Positions 36,130 through 44,571 of a stretch of 64,000 bases of DNA are shown here, piece by piece (position 1 is the first letter of the stretch; every line of letters begins with the position of its first letter). Under the pieces are notes generated by a model, which worked only from the letters and a program-made list of their open reading frames with translations, was not told the DNA's origin and searched no databases. The DNA comes from Fabrea salina (lineage: Eukaryota > Ciliophora > Heterotrichea > Heterotrichida > Fabreidae), in contig JALIHJ010000044.1 in the NCBI GenBank assembly GCA_022984795.1, forward strand, positions 163,957 through 227,956, written 5' to 3'. The position numbers and the translations under genes are program-made.

Positions 36130-38298
36130 CTAACTACTTACCTTTAAAGGACCCACACTAATCCACTTGCTGATTTTCTTATAAAACACTTCTTTTTCAA
36201 CTGGCTTTGAAATGTAGTCTAGCATCCCTGCTTCGTAGCACTTCTGGATGTCATTCACTGAACTAAAAGAAGAGTGCGCTATAACTACCGGAGTTGAGTT
36301 TATTTCGCCCCTTTCTTTTAGGTTTAGAATCTCCACTGTGGTTTCCCAGCCATTTTTCAAAGGCATGTCTAAGTCCATTATAATGATGTTAAATTGCTCA
36401 GTGCAGTCCTTAACTTTCTGTATTGCTTCGAAGCCAGACTCAGCTTCTTGAACTGCTATGCGCTTAAGTTGCAGAAGTTCTACAATGATCTTTCTATTGA
36501 AACTAATGTCATCTACAACTAGCACAGAAAAGCGATTTGAAGAAAGGCTTCCATCTATAAAAGCAGGATTGGGTATCAGTGGAAGTTCTGGAAACTCGTG
36601 TTCGTCGTCGTTTGTGCGACAAGGTTTCACCAAACTGTCGGTGCTGCTTGACTCAAGTGCTTCTAGAGACAAAGGGTACTTAAGTTTAACTTGGTTGTTT
36701 TCAACTTTGTACTGAAGAGGACATGCTTCATTAGGAAACAGCCTACCTAAGATACACAGTGCTATTTTGACGTTTATAACAGCAACTGAAGGAGAAGGAA
36801 TCATGTCTAGTGGAACGTCAATAGCCTGGACTAGCAAGTCCAAGAACTCCTTGCTTTCTGAGTTAAACGAAAGAGTGAACTTGCAAAACACAGCTTCTTG
36901 GAACTCAAACAAGCCTGTTTCTATTTCAACTTCAATTGCGTTTGAGGTTAGCTGCAAAAAAGTAGTTAAAAGGTGAGAGTTGATTTCTACAAGCTTGGAC
37001 CTATCTTGTCTTATGTAAGTAAATAAACCAGTGTAAGGCTTAGTTTTAATGATTTTGGAAGTATTTTCTGTAATAAACTGCACTAATTCTACGGAGTCGT
37101 ATAGGAACTCTTGAGGGTCGAAGTATTCTACTTTAGATAGGAATTCTTCTTCTGAAGACTGCAGAAAGTTCACCATTGAACTTATCAATACTTCAAGGTA
37201 CTTAGCAGTATTCACTACTAGTCTGCCTGACCTTACTTTAACAGGTTTGTTGTGGCTTAGTTCTGAGCTGTCGAAAGCATTCACAATAGTGTTTATAGGA
37301 GTTCTGAAGTCGTGCGAAATTGCCCGAATAAGTTGGGACTTGAGTTTGCTTTCTATTTTTTCTCTTTGAAGACCCAAAAGTTCTGTAAGGTCGTTGATAC
37401 ACAGAAGAATAGCTTCTTGGTCGTCCCAGGTGATTTTGCTGCCTTTTAAGTCTAACTCTCTACTTCTCCAAAGAGCCACTCCGAAGTCCTTGGAGTTTTC
37501 TTCTTCGTACCAAAAGTTTGAAATGTTGTCAAGAGGACAAACCACTTCGAAGTCAGAGTCTCCTTCGATCTCTGAATACTGGGCTTGGTTTAAGAAGTTA
37601 CTAACTTCACTCCCTAGTAGGTCCAAGGCTGACTGGTTAGCTAGAACTACTTGTTCTTGTTTATTGATTACTACGAGTCCTGAAGACACTAAACTCAGAA
37701 GGTTCTTGATTTGTTCGTCTTGCTTCATTATTTTTTCTTGATAGTAAAAACTTTCCTTAGAAGCTTTGAACTCAGAAGAAACAAAAAGCACAACATGCAT
37801 CACCACAGCAAAGTAAACCAAGTGAAAGTTAAACAGGGATGTTTCTTTAAGGACTTCAAAGTAGTCCATTCCTAAGTACCAAACTCCGAAGTGCAGGAAT
37901 ATAAAAAGCCTTGCAAGTCCTACAGAACTGATCACAGAGAGAAGCCAATACCTCAACCCCAAGTAACCTCCTAGAAAATATACGCCTATTCCGCTCTGGT
38001 AGACACTCAACCCGAATCTCAGGCAGTAGATATTTATCAGGAAATAAAACGCTACCCCTATTGCAATGTTCGCCCGGAGAAACCACTTTTGTAGTTTTAA
38101 GAATATTACGCTCAAAACAAAAGCCACACCATAAGTGATAACAAAGTCAAAGTTCTGTGTGATATCCACCATAAAAGCGTAATAAGTCAAGTGCACCAAC
38201 GAAGAAACAATGTTTACAGTGGCAGCTATTCTTGCCTGGTTAGAAAAGTCCTTGAGTTTCTGTTGCATGTAGTGATCGTCCACCTTTTCTTTTTTCAT
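36130..38298 (-). CDS. Membrane hybrid histidine kinase with degenerate ATP-binding domain
   Basis: 722 residues. Five to six membrane segments lie between about 28 and 185, then a PAS-like part (about 190-300), a HisKA box with phosphoacceptor His in AISHDFRTPINTIV (about 335), a CA region, and a receiver domain (about 595-720) with Asp in IIMDLDMP and Lys in YISKPV. The N box is weak (QLTSNAIE) and no G1/G2 boxes (D-x-G-x-G and G-x-G) are seen before the receiver, so ATP binding may be lost. Hybrid kinases pass phosphate from His to the receiver Asp and on to a phosphotransfer protein. None of the partners is in this window. Confidence 0.9.
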   Translation of the reverse strand: MKKEKVDDHYMQQKLKDFSNQARIAATVNIVSSLVHLTYYAFMVDITQNFDFVITYGVAFVLSVIFLKLQKWFLRANIAIGVAFYFLINIYCLRFGLSVYQSGIGVYFLGGYLGLRYWLLSVISSVGLARLFIFLHFGVWYLGMDYFEVLKETSLFNFHLVYFAVVMHVVLFVSSEFKASKESFYYQEKIMKQDEQIKNLLSLVSSGLVVINKQEQVVLANQSALDLLGSEVSNFLNQAQYSEIEGDSDFEVVCPLDNISNFWYEEENSKDFGVALWRSRELDLKGSKITWDDQEAILLCINDLTELLGLQREKIESKLKSQLIRAISHDFRTPINTIVNAFDSSELSHNKPVKVRSGRLVVNTAKYLEVLISSMVNFLQSSEEEFLSKVEYFDPQEFLYDSVELVQFITENTSKIIKTKPYTGLFTYIRQDRSKLVEINSHLLTTFLQLTSNAIEVEIETGLFEFQEAVFCKFTLSFNSESKEFLDLLVQAIDVPLDMIPSPSVAVINVKIALCILGRLFPNEACPLQYKVENNQVKLKYPLSLEALESSSTDSLVKPCRTNDDEHEFPELPLIPNPAFIDGSLSSNRFSVLVVDDISFNRKIIVELLQLKRIAVQEAESGFEAIQKVKDCTEQFNIIIMDLDMPLKNGWETTVEILNLKERGEINSTPVVIAHSSFSSVNDIQKCYEAGMLDYISKPVEKEVFYKKISKWISVGPLKVSS

Positions 38299-38390
38299 TT
38301 TTTCTGAGTGGACTTACCCAAGAAAGCTTAATATAACTCTAAAACTTTAAACCACCACTTCAAACAAGAAGTTATAATTACTGCAGCATA

Positions 38391-38771
38391 TCAGCGCCTT
38401 TTTTTAACGCCTTCGTACTTCTTGGACTTCTTTTTGTCGTGGTTCCTCCGTTTAGGAGAACCTTCACGCGCTCGTTTGGCTAGACGAGCTTCTTGTTCTT
38501 TTTTCATAACCATTTCTTGGCGCATTTTGATTTGGTTCAACAAAAACTCGTTCCAGGTTTCTTCGTTGAATCCAAAATTAAACCAGTCTGAGATTTCTGC
38601 TCCAGGAAGCATCCAGGGTTTATCTGTCATTTCCGCCACTGCAGGTTTGTAGTCGTCCACTCGGTAGTTGTAGAGTTTTTTGCCTGCTTCCATCCAGTCT
38701 TCAAGCAAGTACTCGTTGCACATGTCGCCCCAGTATATTTTCACCTCTGCGTCCTCTTCATCACTGTACAT
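38391..38771 (-). CDS. FIP1: Fip1-motif polyadenylation protein
   Basis: 126 residues. The segment KPWMLPGAEISDWFNFGFNE (about 51-70) followed by TW is the Fip1 motif, in human KPWxxPGADxSDYFNYGFNE. Fip1 bridges poly(A) polymerase and the CPSF complex. The N-terminus is acidic and the C-terminus basic (RAREGSPKRRNHDKKKSKK), as in Fip1 proteins, but the protein is much shorter than yeast or animal Fip1. A short 3'-end machinery fits a genome whose 3' spacers are a few bases long. Confidence 0.9.
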   Translation of the reverse strand: MYSDEEDAEVKIYWGDMCNEYLLEDWMEAGKKLYNYRVDDYKPAVAEMTDKPWMLPGAEISDWFNFGFNEETWNEFLLNQIKMRQEMVMKKEQEARLAKRAREGSPKRRNHDKKKSKKYEGVKKRR

Positions 38772-38802
38772 TTATAGCATTCATTTATTAATTAGGTACA
38801 TA

Positions 38803-39279
38803 CTACTCGGTGTCTACTTTAGTCAAGTGGTTCCTTCTTGTGTTTACTTTGGTTCTTTCTGTTCTCAAGCCTCTAGATCGAGAACTCTTTTTGTTTTTCT
38901 TTTTTGTGTGAATTTGCACTGTTTCATCAAGTCCGTTTTTCTCTGCACTGAAGGAAGCCTCTAGTTCTGGAAGTTGTTTTTCTCTGTACTTCAAAGTTTC
39001 TTCCAAACTCCCTGCCAACGACTGCTTTTTAAGACTGTTTCTAGATTTTGGGTCCAGTGTGCCAATTGAGTCGGAGGACGAAAGATCAGGAAGGGGAAGG
39101 TCTTTGATACTTACTCCATCTTCTTCGCTTTCTTCAGACAGACTTGGTTCGTCTTCTAGAATATCTGGGTTTTCTTGTTGACTAGTATAATTGTTTCTCA
39201 CACTTGATGGTTCACGTGAAGTGGTCATTTCCGGGCAGAAGCACTTGACTATTTCCTTCTTAGTGAGTTTGGCTCCCAT
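38803..39279 (-). CDS. Hypothetical protein with possible myristoylation site
   Basis: 158 residues, mostly low-complexity: an acidic Ser-rich middle (about 36-70) and a basic C-terminus (KKKNKKSSRSRG). The N-terminus MGAKLTKKEIVKCFCP could be acylated at Gly2 and Cys. No domain recognised. The gene is on the same strand as its neighbours, 31 bp upstream of the Fip1 gene. Confidence 0.55.
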   Translation of the reverse strand: MGAKLTKKEIVKCFCPEMTTSREPSSVRNNYTSQQENPDILEDEPSLSEESEEDGVSIKDLPLPDLSSSDSIGTLDPKSRNSLKKQSLAGSLEETLKYREKQLPELEASFSAEKNGLDETVQIHTKKKNKKSSRSRGLRTERTKVNTRRNHLTKVDTE

Positions 39280-39334
39280 ATCTTGTAAATAGTATGAGAT
39301 TTACTTATTGTACTTAACGGAACTAATTAAAACT

Positions 39335-39889
39335 CTAAATGATGTTAGCTTCAAGTCGATTAACTTCATCAACTCCTACCATTGTGTCTTCATAATTCAA
39401 AGACTCCGAAGTAGAGACTGAATTTAAAGTTTCGAGGTTCTTGTGGAGTTGCTGTTTGAACCGGCCAAAAGCAGACTTAGGCTGCTCAACCTTAGGTACA
39501 GGTTTGCTTTTCACAGAGTAACAAGTGATGTTTCTTATCAAAAACTTTTCCCAATTAGGAGAAGGCTGGCTTAGGTAAATTCTAAAACAAGCGGGTTCTT
39601 TTTTGTTGAAGCTGCGGTTGAAGTGTTTGGAACTCACAATGTACCAGTTTTCAGCATGGTTTTCAAAGTGGGGGTAACTAGTTAGTTTAAAGTCCCTGAG
39701 TACAGTTTTCCAGTTTTTGCCTTGTTGTTGTTTTATAGTTATTGAAGCTACGTAAAAGTTTTGGAAAAGAATGTAGTCTAGGCTTTCTTGGGAGTTTATA
39801 GAAAGTTCTATGTAGGAGTCGCACGGAAGTTCTCCGTCTACTTGTAAGTCCGACACTTTGACTTCAAGTTCTTTGCACTCAGATTCCAT
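39335..39889 (-). CDS. NICN1: Nicolin-1-like protein (tubulin polyglutamylase complex)
   Basis: 184 residues. Residues about 40-130 follow nicolin-1: LFQNFYVASITIKQQ, KNWKTVLRDFKL, a break, then an RIYLSQPSPNW segment and NITCYSV, in the order FKNYYTAFLSIRVRQ / WVTCLRDYCL / LRLILRQPSPLW / EELQIY of the vertebrate protein. Nicolin is a subunit of the tubulin polyglutamylase complex that adds glutamate chains to axonemal microtubules. The C-terminus is free of further domains. It is divergent from the DOMON-like gene with 64 bp between. Confidence 0.8.
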   Translation of the reverse strand: MESECKELEVKVSDLQVDGELPCDSYIELSINSQESLDYILFQNFYVASITIKQQQGKNWKTVLRDFKLTSYPHFENHAENWYIVSSKHFNRSFNKKEPACFRIYLSQPSPNWEKFLIRNITCYSVKSKPVPKVEQPKSAFGRFKQQLHKNLETLNSVSTSESLNYEDTMVGVDEVNRLEANII

Positions 39890-39953
39890 TTAAGTTTAAA
39901 TGCAACTTCCTACACTGCTAAACTTAATGCCAGAAAAATAGGAAGCTTTCATA

Positions 39954-40499
39954 ATGATTTTGCTTCTGCTACTTGCAGCAACTAGACTGTTTTCAGTGTA
40001 CAGTAAAGGCTCTTACGTTGAAATGCCTTACGGTATTACACTATATTGGACCTTTTCAGGGTCAAAAGTACATTTTACTCTAAAGCATCCCTACGAACTC
40101 AAGCATAAGTACGATTACCTTGCAATAGGGTTTTACCCCAAAACAGGGTACGCAACTGTAAAAGACGTGTTTTTGTTTTACCTAGACACTCAAGAAGCTG
40201 AGGATAGGTTTATGTATTTAATCCCTAACGCCTACCCTCTCAAAGATTACTCAGAAGGCGGAAAAAGCAACATTGAAAGTTACTCCAAAGACAAATTCAT
40301 AGTGCTGTCGCGTCCAGTCCACACAGGGGACTACTACGACATAAGTTTCTATGGAGAACGCAGGTACGAACTTTGGTGGGGACTAGGAATTAGAGGAGCT
40401 TTGGACGTAGAACAACCCAGAGAAGAAGGGAAGCTAGAAATCGAACTAGAGTCTTCTGGGAAAAAGTGCTACCCCAAGATTGTAAGCAAGTGTAAATAA
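39954..40499 (+). CDS. Secreted DOMON-like protein
   Basis: 181 residues with a signal peptide (about 1-18, MILLLLLAATRLFSVYS). The mature part, ITLYWTFSGSKVHFTLKHPYE...DYLAIGFYPKTGYATVKDVFLFYLD, has the beta-sandwich pattern of a DOMON domain, which binds heme or sugars in secreted redox proteins. The Met/His heme ligands are not obvious. Two Cys are near the C-terminus. It is 20 bp upstream of the coiled-coil gene. Confidence 0.65.
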   Translation: MILLLLLAATRLFSVYSKGSYVEMPYGITLYWTFSGSKVHFTLKHPYELKHKYDYLAIGFYPKTGYATVKDVFLFYLDTQEAEDRFMYLIPNAYPLKDYSEGGKSNIESYSKDKFIVLSRPVHTGDYYDISFYGERRYELWWGLGIRGALDVEQPREEGKLEIELESSGKKCYPKIVSKCK

Positions 40500-40519
40500 G
40501 TTTGATTTCATAATAAACA

Positions 40520-41572
40520 ATGCAAGCGGCACAAAAAATATCAGACTCCGTGCAACCACTACCCAAGAACCCTATGCTGTAACTTCCACTTAGTGCTTTG
40601 CAAAAGCTCCGCAGTCAAAACGAAGAGCTAAGAACTGAACTAAGGCAGCTCAGTTCAAGTTTGGACGACGTGCTTTCGAAACAGTCAACATCTGAACTCC
40701 ACCACGATTCTGGAGCTGCTCGTCAAAAACAGTTAAAAAACGCCCAGGCCCAGTATGCCGCAATTTTAAAAGAAGTAGAAGGACTTAGACAACAAGCTGC
40801 TCAGTCTTCAGTAGACAAACGCATCCAACTAGAAGAAGAAGTCTCAACTCTGCAGCAGAAAATTAAAGAAACTGCCAACTCCAACAAAGAAAAGCAACGC
40901 CAAGTCCACGAAGCTGAAAAAAGGATTGAAGGACTCATCAAGAACCCTGAAGACGTCAAAGAAATCCGACTACTCAACGAAGAATTGCGTGTTCAGAAGG
41001 AAAAACTAAGGGAACTCGAAGTTCACTACGAACACGCCAAAAAACAGTCTGAACAAGCCCAAAAAAAGATCACTCAGTTAGAAAGCGAAGCTTCTTCATC
41101 AGGCATCCAGATTCCAAACAGGATAACTCAGAAAAAGACAGTTTCAGACGAAGTAGAACCAACCCCTGTAAGGGCTGACTCCCAAGACGTGAAGAACCTC
41201 AAAGAAGAAATAACTGAACTCGAAAGGAAAAAGAAAACCGATGAGTCAACTAGGAGGAAAAAACTCACTGAAATCGAAAACGAGTTTAAAAACTTAGCTA
41301 AGCAGAAAGAAGAACTCACTAAAGTCCTCAAAGAAAAGGAACAAGAGTGCAGAATCAAAGACTACGAAATCAAAGAACTCCGAAGGAGAATCAGAAGTTT
41401 GCAGTTAAAGGGAAACCAAGGGTCTGCTCCGGAAATGAACCTTGAAAGCGATGAAAAAAGGGAAGAGGGTCCAGAGTCTTGGCAACCTGAAGAAATTACC
41501 CCCAGTCCGAATCTTGGAGACCCAAACGAGAAATCTGTGCCTTCTGACCAAGAAGACTTGTCTGCCCTCTAA
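40520..41572 (+). CDS. Coiled-coil protein, one 15-nt intron
   Basis: Spliced product of 345 residues from 40520-40578 and 40594-41572. Without splicing the only ATG frame ends at the intron TAG after 24 codons; with GTAACTTCCACTTAG removed it runs MQAAQK...NPMLALQKLRSQNEEL and continues as coiled coil (about 22-180 and 205-280). The final part is acidic and Ser/Pro-rich. The downstream frame has no ATG near its start, so the spliced ATG is the better choice. No family recognised. Next gene starts 18 bp after the stop. Confidence 0.8.
40579..40593 (+). other. 15-nt intron of coiled-coil gene
   Basis: GTAACTTCCACTTAG, phase 2; joins the ATG exon to the long frame. A at position 10. Confidence 0.85.
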
Positions 41573-41590
41573 GTAACACCAATATATAAA

Positions 41591-43516
41591 ATGGTAGAGC
41601 AATCCAATTATTTCCCACAAGTACAGTTGTTTATATCTTGCAGGAAACTCAAAGACATGGACGTGTTTAGTAAGTCCGACCCTACTGTTGAGGTTTACCG
41701 CAAAAGCACTCGTGAAGGCGAGTGGAACAAACTGGGCCGGACAGAAGTAATCTGGGATAACTTAAACCCAGATTTCACAACTTACTTTTTATTAGAATTC
41801 CACTTTGAAGAGCAAACTTTTCTTAAGTTTAAAGTTTACGATGTAAACGACAAGTCTGAAAGCATCCAGAATTCAGACTACATAGGAGAAGCTGAAACTA
41901 CCCTTGGAGAGATAATTGGATCTCCAGGGCAACAACTCATAAGAACCTTAAGAATCCCTGGAAACAAAGAAAGCAGAGGCAACATAGTCCTGCGCACTGA
42001 ACAAACCACTATAAGTAGAGAAAAAATCCAACTAAAAGTGAGTGCTAAGGACCTAGAAGACATTTCTGGGTTCTTTTCTAAGTTCAAACCCTTCTTTTAT
42101 GTTTCAAGGGTTATGGAAAACGGAACTTACCAAAGGATTTACGCTTCAGAACACTGTTCAGGAAAGAGTCCTAGCTGGAAACGCTTTGAAAAGCTTGCTG
42201 GCGAACTTTGCAACAACGACTACAACCGCCCTTTGCTAATTGAAGTTTACGACTACCACTCAAGTGGCAACCACCAGTTTGTGGCATCTGCCCAATTCAC
42301 CCTTCAAGAAATTACTGAGGGAGGACAACGCAGTTTCCCACTCAAAAACAAAACTAAATCCAAGAAAAAGAAGTACAAGAACTCTGGAACTATCATCATC
42401 TCAGAAATCAACACTGTGCAAATCCACAACTTCTTAGACTACATAGCTGGCGGGTGCGAAATTGCTTTAGTGGTAGGGTTAGACTTTACTGCTTCCAACA
42501 GAGATCCCCGGAACCCCTCTTCTCTGCACTTTCTGAACCCGAATGATTACAATGACTACGAAAAAGCTCTTTTTTCAGTAGGTGAAATTCTGCTAAACTA
42601 CGACTCAGACAAATTAGTTCCTATGTACGGCTTTGGAGGCAAAATCCAGGGGCAAGTTAACCACTGCTTTCCCTTAACTTTTAACTACGCAAACACTGAA
42701 GTCCAAGGCCTCGGAGGCATGATGCAAGCTTACAGAAACGCACTTACTTTGGTGGAACTGAGCGGTCCGACACTTTTTTCCCACGTTATCCGCGAAACCG
42801 TCCAGCAAGCCGAAGCTGCAAAAGTCTCCCAAACCAACCAAAAGTACTTTGTGCTGATGATAATCACTGACGGAGAAATCCACGACATGAGAGAAACTAT
42901 TGACTGGATAGTAAGGGGATCAGAAACTCCTTTGTCAATCGTGATTGTAGGAGTTGGCAAGGAAAACTTCGGAAACATGGTAGTTCTGGACGCAGACGAC
43001 GAACCACTTGTCAACTCTAAAGGACAAATAATGAAAAGAGACATTGTCCAGTTTGTTCCTTTTAGGAACGTTGGCAATTCAGCAACCGAACTCGCAAGGG
43101 AAGTCCTTGACGAAATCCCCAGAGAGATCGTTAACTTCTTCGAAAAAAAAGGAATCAAGCCTAACCCGCCTATACTTGCTCAGGACCCTAGCTTAATGAG
43201 GTCAGACACTCAAGAGTCCAACCAAACTAGGCCTTTTGTCCCAGAGTCCCAGTTTACTTCTTCTTATCCGCATCAAACAAGCTTTGGACCCAGCACTGAA
43301 AGAAACTTGCCAAACGCTCCAGTTATGGAACCCATGCCTCCTCAAAGAAACCCCTCTAGTCTTCCTCCAGGAGCTTTCCAGGGCAACAACTCTAGTCTTC
43401 CTCCAGGCGGATTCCAGCCCTACCCACCAAGTAATGCAACTCCTTCTTCCTTACAGATGGGCCAGTATGTCATCAACCAAACCCTTATGAACCAACGATC
43501 GCCAAACCAATACTAA
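41591..43516 (+). CDS. Copine
   Basis: 641 residues. C2A (about 5-130) and C2B (about 140-265) calcium/lipid-binding domains, then a copine-type vWA domain (about 290-505) with metal-site VGLDFTASNRDP and VLMIITDGE. Copines are soluble proteins that move to membranes upon calcium entry. The C-terminal 120 residues are Pro/Asn/Ser-rich with repeats of NSSLPPG(A/G)FQ type and form a non-canonical tail. The gene is convergent with an STPGR protein, 4 bp from stop to stop. Confidence 0.95.
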   Translation: MVEQSNYFPQVQLFISCRKLKDMDVFSKSDPTVEVYRKSTREGEWNKLGRTEVIWDNLNPDFTTYFLLEFHFEEQTFLKFKVYDVNDKSESIQNSDYIGEAETTLGEIIGSPGQQLIRTLRIPGNKESRGNIVLRTEQTTISREKIQLKVSAKDLEDISGFFSKFKPFFYVSRVMENGTYQRIYASEHCSGKSPSWKRFEKLAGELCNNDYNRPLLIEVYDYHSSGNHQFVASAQFTLQEITEGGQRSFPLKNKTKSKKKKYKNSGTIIISEINTVQIHNFLDYIAGGCEIALVVGLDFTASNRDPRNPSSLHFLNPNDYNDYEKALFSVGEILLNYDSDKLVPMYGFGGKIQGQVNHCFPLTFNYANTEVQGLGGMMQAYRNALTLVELSGPTLFSHVIRETVQQAEAAKVSQTNQKYFVLMIITDGEIHDMRETIDWIVRGSETPLSIVIVGVGKENFGNMVVLDADDEPLVNSKGQIMKRDIVQFVPFRNVGNSATELAREVLDEIPREIVNFFEKKGIKPNPPILAQDPSLMRSDTQESNQTRPFVPESQFTSSYPHQTSFGPSTERNLPNAPVMEPMPPQRNPSSLPPGAFQGNNSSLPPGGFQPYPPSNATPSSLQMGQYVINQTLMNQRSPNQY

Positions 43517-43520
43517 CTAA

Positions 43521-44045
43521 TTACTTGCTAATAAAATGGTACTTGGGAGAGTAAACTGGACCAGGCGACTTTGAGTTACGCAGAAAAGGGTCTTTTCTGG
43601 GGGACTTGGGGATCCTGAAGCTGGGAGAACTGTCTTTAGTAGAACGAGGGTTAGAGTTGTAGTGCCCAGGTCCTGGAGTTGCTTTGGGACTAGAGTCTTT
43701 TTTGTCCCTAGAAAAAGAAAACCCATTTCCGTAGGAGAATTCGCTTAAGTAGTCGTCACGCAACACTGAACTTCTGAGGGACTCTACACTGCGTTTAGGC
43801 CTTAAAAAGTAAGAGTTTTGTCTGGAGCTTTTGTCTAGTTGTTTCTTGTGCCAGACTTGGGAAATGAGAATGCTTACAATGAGTTTAAGGTTTTCTTTAA
43901 AGTGCTGAGAAGGACAAGCTATGTCTGAGTACTGTGACGCTAGTTCCTTAATGAGGCCCTTGGACTCAAGGATCTCAATAAGGTCCTCTAGGTTTTGGTA
44001 ACCTGCTAGTTCTTTGCGAATGGCACTTGACAAATTTCCTGCCAT
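43521..44045 (-). CDS. STPGR (SHIPPO-repeat) protein
   Basis: 174 residues. The first 75 residues are helical with LIEILESKGLIKEL. The C-terminal half is basic and Ser/Pro-rich with at least two sperm-tail PG-rich repeats (TPGPGHYN at about 120, and SPGPVYSP at about 162). STPGR proteins line axonemal microtubules or lie inside doublets. The N-terminal helical region has no named family. It is 27 bp from the next gene on the same strand. Confidence 0.72.
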   Translation of the reverse strand: MAGNLSSAIRKELAGYQNLEDLIEILESKGLIKELASQYSDIACPSQHFKENLKLIVSILISQVWHKKQLDKSSRQNSYFLRPKRSVESLRSSVLRDDYLSEFSYGNGFSFSRDKKDSSPKATPGPGHYNSNPRSTKDSSPSFRIPKSPRKDPFLRNSKSPGPVYSPKYHFISK

Positions 44046-44072
44046 AGAAGTTAGTTTAAATGCTTGTAATTA

Positions 44073-44510
44073 CTATATACCTCTGAATTCTAAATCTAAA
44101 AATATCGGAAGTCTTCTTGGTTGAAAAGAATCAAATCCTTTCTGAGAACGCGGAGAAGTAGCTGGGGAAGAAGAAGCTGTGTCTTGGATGTCCATGTGCT
44201 TGAATTGACACCTTTGCCCGTACATGCAATACCCTTGCTCAAAGAACTGCTTGCAGTTTTTTGTTTTGTAGTTGTTAGCTAGGTGCAGTTTCTTCCTCAA
44301 CTCGTCGTAGCCGTGCGCAAAGGCACATTTGTTTCCGAACTCGCAATGTCCAGCTTCCCAGTTTTTGCACATTTCTGTTTTGTACTTGACTTTGAAGTCC
44401 TGTTCGCTGTTCTGTTTCTTAAGCAATTCGCCCGGGCTGCTTTTGGGTTCTTTTTTCTCAGAAAAAGACATTTGGACTGAGTTTTTGGCTGGAGTTAAAT
44501 TCTGCTGCAT
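44073..44510 (-). CDS. TIS11-type CCCH zinc-finger protein
   Basis: 145 residues. Two tandem CCCH fingers (about 41-100) with the linker used by the tristetraprolin group: KYKTEMCKNWEAGHCEFGNKC-AFAH (C-x7-C-x5-C-x3-H; one residue short of the standard first spacing) and NYKTKNCKQFFEQGYC (C-x8-C-x5-C-x3-H). Each finger is preceded by (K/N)YKT. Such proteins bind AU-rich 3' UTRs and trigger mRNA decay. N- and C-terminal regions are short and polar. Confidence 0.9.
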   Translation of the reverse strand: MQQNLTPAKNSVQMSFSEKKEPKSSPGELLKKQNSEQDFKVKYKTEMCKNWEAGHCEFGNKCAFAHGYDELRKKLHLANNYKTKNCKQFFEQGYCMYGQRCQFKHMDIQDTASSSPATSPRSQKGFDSFQPRRLPIFLDLEFRGI

Positions 44511-44571
44511 TAAATATGTAATGTAACTACTAGTACCTGTAACTACTTTAATCGTAATTTGAATATTGTAA

